From Phycisphaerales bacterium UBA1910 (GTDB taxonomy: Bacteria > Planctomycetota > Phycisphaerae > Phycisphaerales > UBA1924): a stretch of 38,862 bases of DNA. The stretch lies in contig DDGE01000039.1 of NCBI GenBank assembly GCA_002337545.1, positions 33,426-72,287 of the forward strand, in the 5' to 3' direction. Of this stretch, positions 15,494 through 22,624 are shown piece after piece. The translations under genes and the position numbers were made by a program. A model generated the notes under the pieces. The model saw only the letters and a program-made list of their open reading frames with translations. It was not told where the DNA came from and did no database searches. Position 1 is the first letter of the stretch. Each line of letters begins with the position of its first letter.

Positions 15494-16452
15494 GCGCTCC
15501 GAGCTCCCGGCCGCATCGCTGCGAGGCGTTCACGGAGGACCTTTGCCGCTGCCTGCCCGTCCGCGCCTCCGGACCAGAGTTCTGCGCGATCCCCCTCATC
15601 ACTCGTGATGGTCTTGGGCGGGGTCGCCCGGGAGGTTCTGGTACGCGGAGCGGCGTGCACCGGCTCGTCGTAGCGGTAGATCGACTCATCAGTAAAATCA
15701 TCCGCGTCCTGGAGTGCCCGCTCGAAGGAATGCGCGATCGATTCACCGCTTGCGCTTCGGGCCTTCAGGAGAATCGACGCGACATCTTCAGGGTCGCTGA
15801 GTTCGCACAGCGTCTGCATGCTCGCGCTCTTGGCGTGCTTGCCTCGGGTTGCAGAACTGCTTGCGATGAGCAGAACGCGTCGATCAAACTTGAGCACCAC
15901 GAGAGTGAGCCCTGTTGTAATAGGGTATCGCCCGATGACTTCGATGATCCCAGAGGGCGCGTTGCCGCCGGCACCGATCTGACCTGCGAGCCCGCCCTGT
16001 GAGCGAGCAAGCCGCTTGAACACCTGAGCAACGCCGAAGATCAGCAGCAAAACCCCACCAAGCGCGATGATCGTCTGCCCCCACCCATCTCCGAGCGACG
16101 GGAGCGATGATGTGCCTGAGAGCGACTCATCGGTGGCCTGTTCTGCGCTCGCCGATGCCCCGGCAATAAGTGTTGGCTCGCTCGCTCGAAGTTCATTGCG
16201 GAGGGTGCCCGATGCCGGAAGAACCTCGACCGTATTGGACACTGGATCGGTACCCTCGCGGGCACGAGCCATGAGCAGTTCATCGATGGCTGGACGCACG
16301 CGAGCGCTGTCGGAATCGACGACCTGATCCTGCGTAGTCGATGCTGCAGGACGCGTGGGGATCTCGCTTGGGCTTGGTCCAAGCTGCGCGAGGGCGCTGG
16401 ACGCAGAGAAAGCTAGAAGACTGAGCACAACTGTGCGCGGGTGAATATGCAT
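15490..16452 (-). CDS. fliO: Flagellar export assembly protein FliO
   Basis: FliO helps assemble the FliP ring. The 320-aa product is longer than typical FliO (100-200 aa). A signal peptide (residues 1-22, ending ALA) leads to a periplasmic segment of about 100 residues, Ser/Ala/Glu-rich; a membrane segment at about 125-144 (WGQTIIALGGVLLLIFGVAQVF) follows. The cytoplasmic domain has the FliO-type IIEVIGRYPITTGLTLVVLKFDRRVLLIASS and a long Arg/Ala-rich tail. The assignment rests on the domain after the membrane segment and on its position directly before fliP. Confidence 0.88.
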   Translation of the reverse strand: MHIHPRTVVLSLLAFSASSALAQLGPSPSEIPTRPAASTTQDQVVDSDSARVRPAIDELLMARAREGTDPVSNTVEVLPASGTLRNELRASEPTLIAGASASAEQATDESLSGTSSLPSLGDGWGQTIIALGGVLLLIFGVAQVFKRLARSQGGLAGQIGAGGNAPSGIIEVIGRYPITTGLTLVVLKFDRRVLLIASSSATRGKHAKSASMQTLCELSDPEDVASILLKARSASGESIAHSFERALQDADDFTDESIYRYDEPVHAAPRTRTSRATPPKTITSDEGDRAELWSGGADGQAAAKVLRERLAAMRPGARSA

Positions 16453-16472
16453 GTCGCCATCCTGGCTGCTGC

Positions 16473-16491
16473 CGAGCGGGTCCCCCGCTCG
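16473..16491. other. Hairpin in the fliN-fliO spacer
   Basis: CGAGCGGG TCC CCCGCTCG, a perfect 8-bp GC-rich stem with a 3-base loop in the 57-base spacer. No T-run follows, so it may cause pausing or mRNA processing rather than full termination. Confidence 0.4.
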
Positions 16492-16509
16492 TGGTCACAT
16501 ATAACTGAT

Positions 16510-17046
16510 TTACTGATCGGCCTGGGCGATATCGACGACCTCATTGATTCGTACGCAGAACATATCGTTGAGCACGAGCACCTCGCCCTTTGCGACGCGC
16601 CGGTCATTGACGAAAACATCGACGGGATCACCCGCGAGCTTGTCGAGTTCCACGACCGCACCCTCGTTGAGACGGAGGACATCCTCCACATACATGTTCG
16701 TTCGCCCAAGTTCAATACGGACATCCATATGGACATCCGAGAGCATATCGATGGCATTCTTGAGCCCAGCGCCCAGATCTCCCCCGAGCTCGGGAGACGT
16801 AAATGGGCGTGCATCGCCTTGCGTCGGTGCGGAGTCGGGCGATGCTACCGAATCCGCAACCCCTTGCACCTGGTTGACGGCATCCATCGCGGCAGCAAGT
16901 GCTTCGGCTTCAGTCTCGTCGCCCGCTTCTTGCTGCCCTTCGCCCGCCGGAGATTCGCCACTCTCGCCCGCGGGTTGCTCTGCCTCGGAGGGGGTTTCCT
17001 CTGGGGACTGGTCTTCGGGTGCCGGGGTACCTTGATCTTCAGACAT
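16510..17046 (-). CDS. fliN: Flagellar motor switch protein FliN
   Basis: FliN is the C-ring subunit of the motor switch. The ATG at 17046 (MSEDQGTPAPEDQ) has GGAA upstream and removes an implausible upstream extension. The 178-aa product has an N-terminal 90-residue disordered tail rich in Glu, Pro, Gly and Ala, and a C-terminal SpoA/FliN domain (about 97-175): LSDVHMDVRIELGRTNMYVEDVLRLNEGAVVELDKLAGDPVDVFVNDRRVAKGEVLVLNDMFCVRI is spread over that region. There is one SpoA domain only and no FliM middle domain or CheY-binding motif, so it is FliN and not FliM or a FliM-FliN fusion. It lies 166 bases after fliL, where fliM would be expected. Confidence 0.93.
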   Translation of the reverse strand: MSEDQGTPAPEDQSPEETPSEAEQPAGESGESPAGEGQQEAGDETEAEALAAAMDAVNQVQGVADSVASPDSAPTQGDARPFTSPELGGDLGAGLKNAIDMLSDVHMDVRIELGRTNMYVEDVLRLNEGAVVELDKLAGDPVDVFVNDRRVAKGEVLVLNDMFCVRINEVVDIAQADQ

Positions 17047-17101
17047 CGCGATTCCAATCCTTGGGTGCGCAGGGCAATCACTCCGATTGCTGGTAGACCG
17101 G

Positions 17102-17130
17102 TTATCGGCCGCAGATCGGCCTGGCATTCA
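17102..17130 (-). promoter_or_regulatory. Candidate sigma-28 promoter upstream of fliN
   Basis: On the minus strand TGAA (17127-17130), 17 bases, then GCCGATAA (17102-17109). The second element is an exact match to the FliA -10 consensus; TGAA is one base from the -35 TAAA. The spacer is two bases longer than in enteric promoters. The ATG of fliN follows about 55 bases downstream. It would let fliN and the export-gate genes be transcribed separately. Confidence 0.45.
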
Positions 17131-17135
17131 CAAAT

Positions 17136-17221
17136 TGCGCACCTCGCGCAGAAGAAACCGGATCGCGCATCGATTGCGCGATCTGGGCACTGGATCTGGG
17201 CTCTGACGCCGATCAGGCGTC
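17136..17221. other. Three consecutive inverted repeats between fliL and fliN
   Basis: The fliL-fliN spacer holds TGCGC/GCGCA (17136-17140 with 17146-17150) and a perfect 9-bp stem GATCGCGCA/TGCGCGATC with a 5-base loop (17161-17183). A 6-bp stem GACGCC/GGCGTC (17205-17221) has its loop and outer arm on the fliL stop codon. No T-runs follow, so strong termination is unlikely. The spacer is where fliM is usually found, and no coding remnant was seen. Confidence 0.5.
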
Positions 17222-17743
17222 TGCGGGGAATCCCTTGAGTTCAGGAATGAGCACGCGATCGATCAGCGGGAACTCGTCTGCATCGACACCGAAGATCTCG
17301 TTGAGATAGGTCGTGATCTGACGGGTCATGGTCTCACGCCCTGGTTCGCGGAGGTGCCGGTCCTGAGCACGGCCAAAGATCTTGGAGATCCCCTCTTGAA
17401 TCAGTGCCTTGTCGCGTTCCATGATGCTCTCAATCTCCGCGACATTTTTCTGACGGACACGAAGGAAGATTTCCGCACGCCATTCCCATACACGCCCTGT
17501 GGACATGTTCTGGAACTGGCCTTTCATCAACTCGATCTCGACAGGTGCTGCTTCTCCGGAATCCTCGAGTCCCTGGAGTTGGGACGCGTCTGCAGCGCTG
17601 GGGCCATTCATCATGTTGATCAGGAAGAAGAGTGCACCGGCCTCGCCCAGCATCATCACCGCGACGATCACGATCGTTTTGAGCCCCCCGCCCTTCTTGC
17701 CCCCCGATTCGGTTGACTCAACATTTTTTTCTTCGTCGGCCAT
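17213..17743 (-). CDS. fliL: Flagellar basal body protein FliL
   Basis: FliL surrounds and supports the stator units. The 176-aa protein has a short charged cytoplasmic tail (residues 1-20, ending KKGGG), one membrane segment (about 22-44, TIVIVAVMMLGEAGALFFLI) and a periplasmic stomatin-like domain containing EIELMKGQFQNMSTGRVWEWRAEIFLRV, IMERDKALIQEGISKIFG and RQITTYLNEIFG, ending VLIPELKGFPADA. The pattern of membrane anchor plus VRxxxxxxI...L is that of FliL, although similarity to enteric FliL is low, as usual. It lies 17 bases after motB. Confidence 0.88.
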   Translation of the reverse strand: MADEEKNVESTESGGKKGGGLKTIVIVAVMMLGEAGALFFLINMMNGPSAADASQLQGLEDSGEAAPVEIELMKGQFQNMSTGRVWEWRAEIFLRVRQKNVAEIESIMERDKALIQEGISKIFGRAQDRHLREPGRETMTRQITTYLNEIFGVDADEFPLIDRVLIPELKGFPADA

Positions 17744-17760
17744 GCGTTGGCTCCCTTCGA

Positions 17761-18510
17761 TTACCCGCCAGCACCAGTAAAGTTTGGATCTGGATGGGTC
17801 TGATCCACCGTTCGACCGGTTTGGAATACCTGAACTCGGCGATTTGAGTCGCCGCCTTGGCCTCCACTGCCGCCGATCTCGACTGGTTCCGAGGTTCCCG
17901 CCGATTCAACCCGCAAAATCGCGGGCTCGACCCCGCCTTCTCGGACCAAGAAGTCTTTTACGACTTGGGCCCGCTTGTAGGCAAGTTCATCGAATCCATA
18001 CCCGCTCTTCTTGTCTTCGGTGCCCCAGGAGTGCCCCACCACAGGGCAGATGTAGCTGAGCCCGCGGATCTTTGGCGCGATCTGATCGCGGATGATGTCC
18101 TGTGATCGTTTGCTCAGTTCCCAGCTTCCCGGCTCAAACTCGATACTCGCACCGATCGCGTGGCGGGCACCTTCCTGAACAACGGTGGTCTTCGATTCCT
18201 GCCCAGGTACGCTGGGATTGGTGTTCTCGTTGGTGTTTTTCTTATTGCCGTCGCGCTTTGCGCGGCTGTCCTCATAGCTCACCATGGAGTTATCGACCTC
18301 TTCGAGGAGCTTGGCGAGCCCGAGGCCGCCGCTGGCGCCCATCGCTTCGTTGATTGAATCGATGATCTCTTTATACTCTCGTGGCTTTTTGATCTCGGAG
18401 AATGCGGCGAGCAGAATGAAGAAGCAAAGAAGCAGCGACATCATGTCACCGAATGTGAGTACCCATTCGGGGATTTCTGCCTTTGGGGCTTCTTTCTTTT
18501 TCTTGCCCAT
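17761..18510 (-). CDS. motB: Flagellar stator protein MotB, PomB-like
   Basis: The stator B subunit couples ion flow to rotation and anchors the motor to peptidoglycan. The 249-aa product starts at ATG 18510 (GAGG six bases upstream) rather than the adjacent GTG. After a Lys-rich start, the single membrane segment carries the ion-binding Asp22 in FGDMMSLLLCFFILLAAFSE, a close match to the sodium-type PomB pattern (FADLMSLLMCFFVLLLSFSE) and not the proton-type MotB pattern. A Lys/Asn-rich linker leads to the OmpA-like domain: SIEFEPGSWELS, VVGHSWG, LAYKRAQVVKDFLV and NRRVQVF. It follows motA by 30 bases. Confidence 0.95.
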   Translation of the reverse strand: MGKKKKEAPKAEIPEWVLTFGDMMSLLLCFFILLAAFSEIKKPREYKEIIDSINEAMGASGGLGLAKLLEEVDNSMVSYEDSRAKRDGNKKNTNENTNPSVPGQESKTTVVQEGARHAIGASIEFEPGSWELSKRSQDIIRDQIAPKIRGLSYICPVVGHSWGTEDKKSGYGFDELAYKRAQVVKDFLVREGGVEPAILRVESAGTSEPVEIGGSGGQGGDSNRRVQVFQTGRTVDQTHPDPNFTGAGG

Positions 18511-18540
18511 CACAAACCTCGCGATCGCCCTGAGGGCGTA

Positions 18541-19317
18541 TTAGGCCGCCTGCTCTTCCCCAAACGCATCGCGTTCAGATGGTGGCAGGTAGGTGAGCAG
18601 CTTGCTCTCAACCACGCGAGGGTTGTCACCAGATTGGATGGCCATCACGCCCGCGATAATCACGGTCTTCATGAGCACTTCTGATTGATCGCACTGGTAG
18701 AGCTTGTCGCCAAGCGGGCCCGCGAAGACATTTGCGACGATTGCACCGTAGAGCGTAGTGATCAGCGCGACCGCCATACTTGGACCAATCGCGGATGGAT
18801 CGGACATAGAGCCGAGCATGAAGATCAGACCCAGCAGCGTCCCGATCATACCGAACGCTGGAGCGTACTTGGCGAACTGATCCAGGATCATCTTGCCCTG
18901 CATGTGGCGATCCATGACCCCCTCGAGCTCGGTCTCCATGATGACTCGGATCAGCTCAGGGTCGGTGCCATCGACGGCCATCTTGATCCCGCGGACGACG
19001 AACTCTTCCTTCATATCCCCGATGTGATTCTCGAGGCTGAGGATGCCCTCGCGACGCGCGATTTCGGCAAACTTGACGAGGTCTTTGATGACCCCCTCGA
19101 TGTCGGGGGCTTCGTTGAATACAGACTTGAGAATCACGGTGTGCGCTTTGGTGATCTTGGCGAGCGGGAACGCACAGATCACGGCACCCGCGGCTCCGCC
19201 GATCACAACAACGAGTGACGGGATATTGATCAGCGCAAGCGGATCACCTCCCAGCACAACGGCTAAGCCGACTGAAAGAAACGCGATCACAAGTCCGATG
19301 ACGGTACCGATATCCAC
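18541..19317 (-). CDS. motA: Flagellar stator protein MotA, PomA-like
   Basis: The stator A subunit; five copies surround two MotB. The start is GTG at 19317, with GGAGG six bases upstream; the product then begins MDIGTVIGLVIAFL, the normal MotA/PomA start, giving 258 aa (usual length about 255). Membrane segments 1-2 occur in the first 60 residues. The cytoplasmic loop has ELEGVMDRHMQGK, and segments 3-4 have APAFGMIGTLLGLIFML and GPSMAVALITTLYGAIVAN. The two Thr positions in these segments (in MIGTL and LITTL) match those implicated in sodium conduction in PomA. The C-terminus has DNPRVVESKLLTYLPP. It lies 147 bases after flbD. Confidence 0.96.
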   Translation of the reverse strand: MDIGTVIGLVIAFLSVGLAVVLGGDPLALINIPSLVVVIGGAAGAVICAFPLAKITKAHTVILKSVFNEAPDIEGVIKDLVKFAEIARREGILSLENHIGDMKEEFVVRGIKMAVDGTDPELIRVIMETELEGVMDRHMQGKMILDQFAKYAPAFGMIGTLLGLIFMLGSMSDPSAIGPSMAVALITTLYGAIVANVFAGPLGDKLYQCDQSEVLMKTVIIAGVMAIQSGDNPRVVESKLLTYLPPSERDAFGEEQAA

Positions 19318-19370
19318 CAGATTCCTCCGTGCGACGGGATTTGCATCCGAGCGGCCGTCACACACAGGAG

Positions 19371-19398
19371 GTATCGACGAGTGGGCACCCACCCTTGA
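19371..19398 (-). promoter_or_regulatory. Weak sigma-28-like element upstream of motA
   Basis: On the minus strand TCAA (19395-19398), 16 bases, then GTCGATAC (19371-19378). It is similar to the bipartite element of the other four sites but one base shorter in spacing and weaker in the second half. It lies about 55 bases before the motA GTG, in the largest gap between flgE and fliL. Promoter activity is uncertain. Confidence 0.2.
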
Positions 19399-19464
19399 TG
19401 GGGATGGTTGATCTTCAGACGAATCTACGCGATCGAGATCGATTATCAGACCTTGGAGAAGCGG

Positions 19465-19662
19465 TCAGGCAGGTGTTGAGAGGGATCTCAGGTGCCTGTT
19501 GTACTCAATCACCCGTTGGATGATCTCTTTGGAGCTTTCGCGCACGACAAGGTGTTCGCCGCTGATGAGCGTAACGATCGTGTCTGGGTTTTCTTCAATC
19601 GTGCGGATGAGCTCGGAGTTGAGCACAAACTTCCGCCCGTTGAGTCGTGTGACGCTGATCAT
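19465..19662 (-). CDS. flbD: Flagellar protein FlbD
   Basis: A 65-aa protein of the FlbD family, a small protein found between flgE and motA in many bacteria (not the Caulobacter sigma-54 regulator of the same name). It is recognised by MISVTRLNGRKFVLNSELI, ENPDTIVTLISGEHLVV and EIIQRVIEYN, which span nearly the whole family pattern. AGGGAG lies five bases before the ATG. Its function is not known precisely; it is probably a small cytoplasmic protein linked to the stator. It follows flgE by 31 bases. Confidence 0.93.
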   Translation of the reverse strand: MISVTRLNGRKFVLNSELIRTIEENPDTIVTLISGEHLVVRESSKEIIQRVIEYNRHLRSLSTPA

Positions 19663-19693
19663 CGAAGCTCCCTGATCAAGCTCAGAAACCGCG

Positions 19694-21439
19694 TTATCGT
19701 CCCAGGACGAGGAGCTGCTGCATGAGCTCGTCGGCCGTGCGGATTACTCGTGACGAAGCGGAGTAGCCCGTAGAGGTCAGAATCATGTTCGTGAACTCTT
19801 CCCCGAGATCCACATTGGACTCCTCAAGTGCGCCGGATACAAGCGAACCGATCCCCAGGGTTCCGGGAGGTGCGACTGATGCGGGGCCGGAGTTGGGCCC
19901 GGTTGAGAACAGGTTTCCCCCCTCGTCGATCAGACCCGCAGAGTTTGTGAAGTTTGCAAGGACAACCTGCCCCATGGTTTTGACGGCCCCGTTGGAGAAC
20001 CGCCCAAAGATCACGCCGTCTTCGCCGGCAGCGAAAGACTCGAGTGTTCCCGGAGGCAACCCGTCGATCGTCAGACCGATCATGCTCGACGGCGAGGCGG
20101 CGAGTGATGTGGTGCTCCCACTCTCAGAATCAAACTGCAGCGTCCAACTCAGCAGCGGATCAGCACCGGTATCACTGCGGTCGATCGTGAGAGACAGCTC
20201 TGAACTGTCCGGATCGATCTGTCCGTTGTTATCGAACTGGAGCGTCCCGGTGCTAAGCGCCATTCCCGCACCGGCATCATCCTCTGAATCAATGTAGTAT
20301 CGCCAGATGGGTCCCGCGTCCGGTGTTGAGTCGAGAACCATTGTGACACTCGCGGTGACTTCTGCGCCGAGTGAGTCATACCCAACGATTGTGGTCCGGA
20401 CGCTCTCGCCGTCCGCCGCGGCCGACTTGTCTGTCGTGAAGGGCGCTCCCAAAGAACTACCGTCCGTATCGAGCAACTCAAGATCACCATCCGCGATGGT
20501 CAGGTCGTTGACCTCACCCGTGTTCCCCACGATGGTGATGATCCCGGTCGCACTGTCGACCGTAACGCCCGGTGTGTTGCCGTCTGGGTTCGCGCTGCCC
20601 GTTGTCTGAATTCCAAGGCTGGCCGTGAGGAAGTCCATGAAATCCTGGACGGTCGTGGTTGCAGTAATCGTGAACTCCGAATCGGGTAGGTCGGTGCCGC
20701 CGCGTGAAGCACCGTTGGTGCCTCGGAGGCGGATGGTCTGGTCGGCCGAGAAAGCCGCAGTGCCTGTGCCCGGCTGATCAGGATCTTCGATGCTCGTCAT
20801 GGGTGTCGTCGAGCTGATGAAGCCGCCGCCGGTGGTGAGCAGACCGCTGGTAGCGGAAGCGAGAAGATCGATGATCGATCCCTGCGTCGGGATATCGCCA
20901 TCCTTGTTCAGATTGCCGACGATCGCGATGTTCTGTGTCGCTTCGGCAATGGTCTGCTTGCCGACGGGGATATTGATCGGAACGAGCTGCCCGGTCAGGA
21001 TGTTAAACTCGTCATCGACCGCATATCCCAGAAGCTTCTCGCCGGTTACGGTCGCCAGGTTATCGTCGGAATCCTGCCGGAAAGTCCCTGCCCGGGTATA
21101 GAAGGTTGAGCCGTTCTGCTGCACAAGGAAGAACCCTTGGCCATCGATCGCCATATCGCGAAGGTCACCGGTGCCTGTGAAGCTCGATGGGGTGAAGTCG
21201 CGCTGGATGCCTGCGATGCCGACGCCGTTCCCGATCTGCTTGGGGTTGACACCACCGCGGATCTCACTCGGGCTGGTACCAAACCCGAGGTTCTGAGAGA
21301 AGAGCGATTCGAACATCATGCGCGAGCTCTTGAACGCGGTGGTATTGACATTGGCAACATTGTTACCGATCACATCGAGCCGAGCGGATTGAGCGTTGAG
21401 CCCGGTCAGGCCGGTGAAGAGCGCACTGGAGAGAGCCAT
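19694..21439 (-). CDS. flgE: Flagellar hook protein FlgE
   Basis: FlgE builds the hook. The ATG at 21439 (MALSSALFTGLTGLNAQ) has AAGGA upstream and gives the normal hook N-terminus. The N-terminal D0 helix carries NVANVNTTAFKSSR (residues 27-40), followed by the D1 region with GQGFFLVQQNG. The C-terminal D0 has NVDLGEEFTNMILTSTGYSASSRVI and ends LMQQLLVLGR. At 581 aa it is longer than Salmonella FlgE (403 aa); the extra length lies in the surface-exposed D2/D3 part (about 190-440), rich in Thr, Asp and Gly. It lies between the TIGR02530-type gene and flbD. Confidence 0.95.
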   Translation of the reverse strand: MALSSALFTGLTGLNAQSARLDVIGNNVANVNTTAFKSSRMMFESLFSQNLGFGTSPSEIRGGVNPKQIGNGVGIAGIQRDFTPSSFTGTGDLRDMAIDGQGFFLVQQNGSTFYTRAGTFRQDSDDNLATVTGEKLLGYAVDDEFNILTGQLVPINIPVGKQTIAEATQNIAIVGNLNKDGDIPTQGSIIDLLASATSGLLTTGGGFISSTTPMTSIEDPDQPGTGTAAFSADQTIRLRGTNGASRGGTDLPDSEFTITATTTVQDFMDFLTASLGIQTTGSANPDGNTPGVTVDSATGIITIVGNTGEVNDLTIADGDLELLDTDGSSLGAPFTTDKSAAADGESVRTTIVGYDSLGAEVTASVTMVLDSTPDAGPIWRYYIDSEDDAGAGMALSTGTLQFDNNGQIDPDSSELSLTIDRSDTGADPLLSWTLQFDSESGSTTSLAASPSSMIGLTIDGLPPGTLESFAAGEDGVIFGRFSNGAVKTMGQVVLANFTNSAGLIDEGGNLFSTGPNSGPASVAPPGTLGIGSLVSGALEESNVDLGEEFTNMILTSTGYSASSRVIRTADELMQQLLVLGR

Positions 21440-21459
21440 ATAGAATCCTTCCTCTGTCC

Positions 21460-21481
21460 GGTACATCCCATGCGATGTACC
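21460..21481 (-). promoter_or_regulatory. Hairpin in the flgE leader
   Basis: GGTACATC, a 6-base loop, then GATGTACC: a perfect 8-bp stem lying between the stop of the preceding gene and the flgE ribosome binding site, about 20 bases before the flgE ATG. No T-run follows. It could stabilise an flgE transcript after processing, giving more hook protein than its neighbours. That is inference. Confidence 0.4.
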
Positions 21482-21489
21482 AGCGTTTA

Positions 21490-21990
21490 TTACGAATCAT
21501 GCATCGGTTGCGCATCTGCAAGCGTCCGCATCAACGACGCGTTTCGCACAATGCGTGCCGGACTGCGATCGCCCCGTCCACTGGGCTGTGAAATCAACCC
21601 ATCCTCTTCTTGAGCGGGAACTTGAGCACTTACAAATGTATCGATGCCTGTGACTGTGCGCATATCTTCAGTCTCGGGCGCTTCCAGCACGACACGATTG
21701 CGCACATCGACGCGCAGCGAGTGCCGTTCGTGCAGGATAAGCGCGTGCTCGCTTCCCGCGGCTGCCGCGAGATCGATCGCGCGGGCGATCCGGTCTTGCT
21801 GAGTGGAATCAAACATCCCCGAAGCGTTTGGTGCGAAGGTCACCCCGAGCTCTGTCCGTGCTCTTCCTTGGACCGCTTCGTGAAGCATGGTCCCGAAACG
21901 ATCGCCATTGACGCGGGTGTCCTCCCCAAGATCGACCGGCCGTATACCGCTGCCGAGCGCTCTGAGGAGTTGGATCTGATCAGGTGACAT
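21490..21990 (-). CDS. Flagellar operon protein of the TIGR02530 type
   Basis: A 166-aa soluble protein. The N-terminal part contains GDRFGTMLHEAVQGRARTELGVTFAP, and about residues 62-115 hold STQQDRIARAIDLAAAAGSEHALIL, HERHSLRVDVRNRVVLEAPETED. This is the pattern of a small protein family found between flgD and flgE in many bacteria (A..AG.....LIL.......V....R.V). Its role in hook assembly is not established. The C-terminal 40 residues are Arg/Gln-rich and probably disordered. No clear ribosome binding site precedes the ATG at 21990, 13 bases after flgD, so it may depend on coupling with flgD. Confidence 0.8.
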   Translation of the reverse strand: MSPDQIQLLRALGSGIRPVDLGEDTRVNGDRFGTMLHEAVQGRARTELGVTFAPNASGMFDSTQQDRIARAIDLAAAAGSEHALILHERHSLRVDVRNRVVLEAPETEDMRTVTGIDTFVSAQVPAQEEDGLISQPSGRGDRSPARIVRNASLMRTLADAQPMHDS

Positions 21991-22003
21991 AACGGGGGAT
22001 TAC

Positions 22004-22609
22004 TCAAACATCGTTCGAAACGGTTTTCTGAACCGGGGTCGTCCCGTTATCGGTATTGACAGAATCCTGGTTCAAACCATCAGTATCAACCTCGCCGAGA
22101 TTGGGCGTGATGGTGTTCCCTCCGCCGTTGTTGTTCCCGTCGTCGTCATTGTTGTTGTCGTCATCATCATCGATGTTCGGGTCGTCCGGGTTCGGCTGAT
22201 CGATCGGCCCAACCACCTCGTCGACATTGCCAAAGAACATACGCGAGCCGTCGAAGAGGTTGAGAACCGGCCCGTCCTGCGTGTTCGACACGGAAACGAC
22301 AAGATCCGCGACCCGACGATTGTCGAGCGTGATGCCAGAGACGAGCGAACCAATGAGAGATGATGCTGCCGCGAACTCTGTCTGATTCACGAGCGATGAG
22401 AGCGAATCAACCATCTGCGTGTCCGACTCGATCGCACGCAGTGTTGAGAGCTGATCGAGCATCGTGGATGTATCGTTTGGTTCAAGCGGGTCCTGGTTCT
22501 GGAGCTCAGTGAAGATGATTTGCAGGAACTCGCCACTGGTAAGCGCACTGAAAGCGTCTGTCGAGGTCGTGACATTCGAGCTTGAACCAATACTGTCGAT
22601 ACTGCTCAT
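22004..22609 (-). CDS. flgD: Flagellar hook assembly protein FlgD, short form
   Basis: FlgD caps the growing hook. The 201-aa protein has the conserved N-terminal part LTSGEFLQIIFTELQNQDPL and ML.QLSTLRAIE (residues 24-61), followed by a Tudor-like segment (SLIGSLVSGITLDN, GPVLNLFDGSRMFFGNVDEVV, 84-133). The C-terminal Ig-like domain of larger FlgDs is missing. In its place is a low-complexity tail: an Asp/Asn/Gly run at about 138-164 and a Thr/Asp/Asn-rich end. It lies 15 bases after fliK and 13 before the next gene. Confidence 0.9.
   Translation of the reverse strand: MSSIDSIGSSSNVTTSTDAFSALTSGEFLQIIFTELQNQDPLEPNDTSTMLDQLSTLRAIESDTQMVDSLSSLVNQTEFAAASSLIGSLVSGITLDNRRVADLVVSVSNTQDGPVLNLFDGSRMFFGNVDEVVGPIDQPNPDDPNIDDDDDNNNDDDGNNNGGGNTITPNLGEVDTDGLNQDSVNTDNGTTPVQKTVSNDV
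22123..22175. repeat. Imperfect trinucleotide repeat inside flgD
   Basis: A run of GTT, GTC and ATC triplets (plus strand) encodes, on the minus strand, the Asp/Asn/Gly-rich tail of FlgD. The imperfect triplets make replication slippage possible; because the unit is three bases, changes would alter tail length without breaking the frame. Confidence 0.7.
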
Positions 22610-22624
22610 GGCGTATACCTTTTC

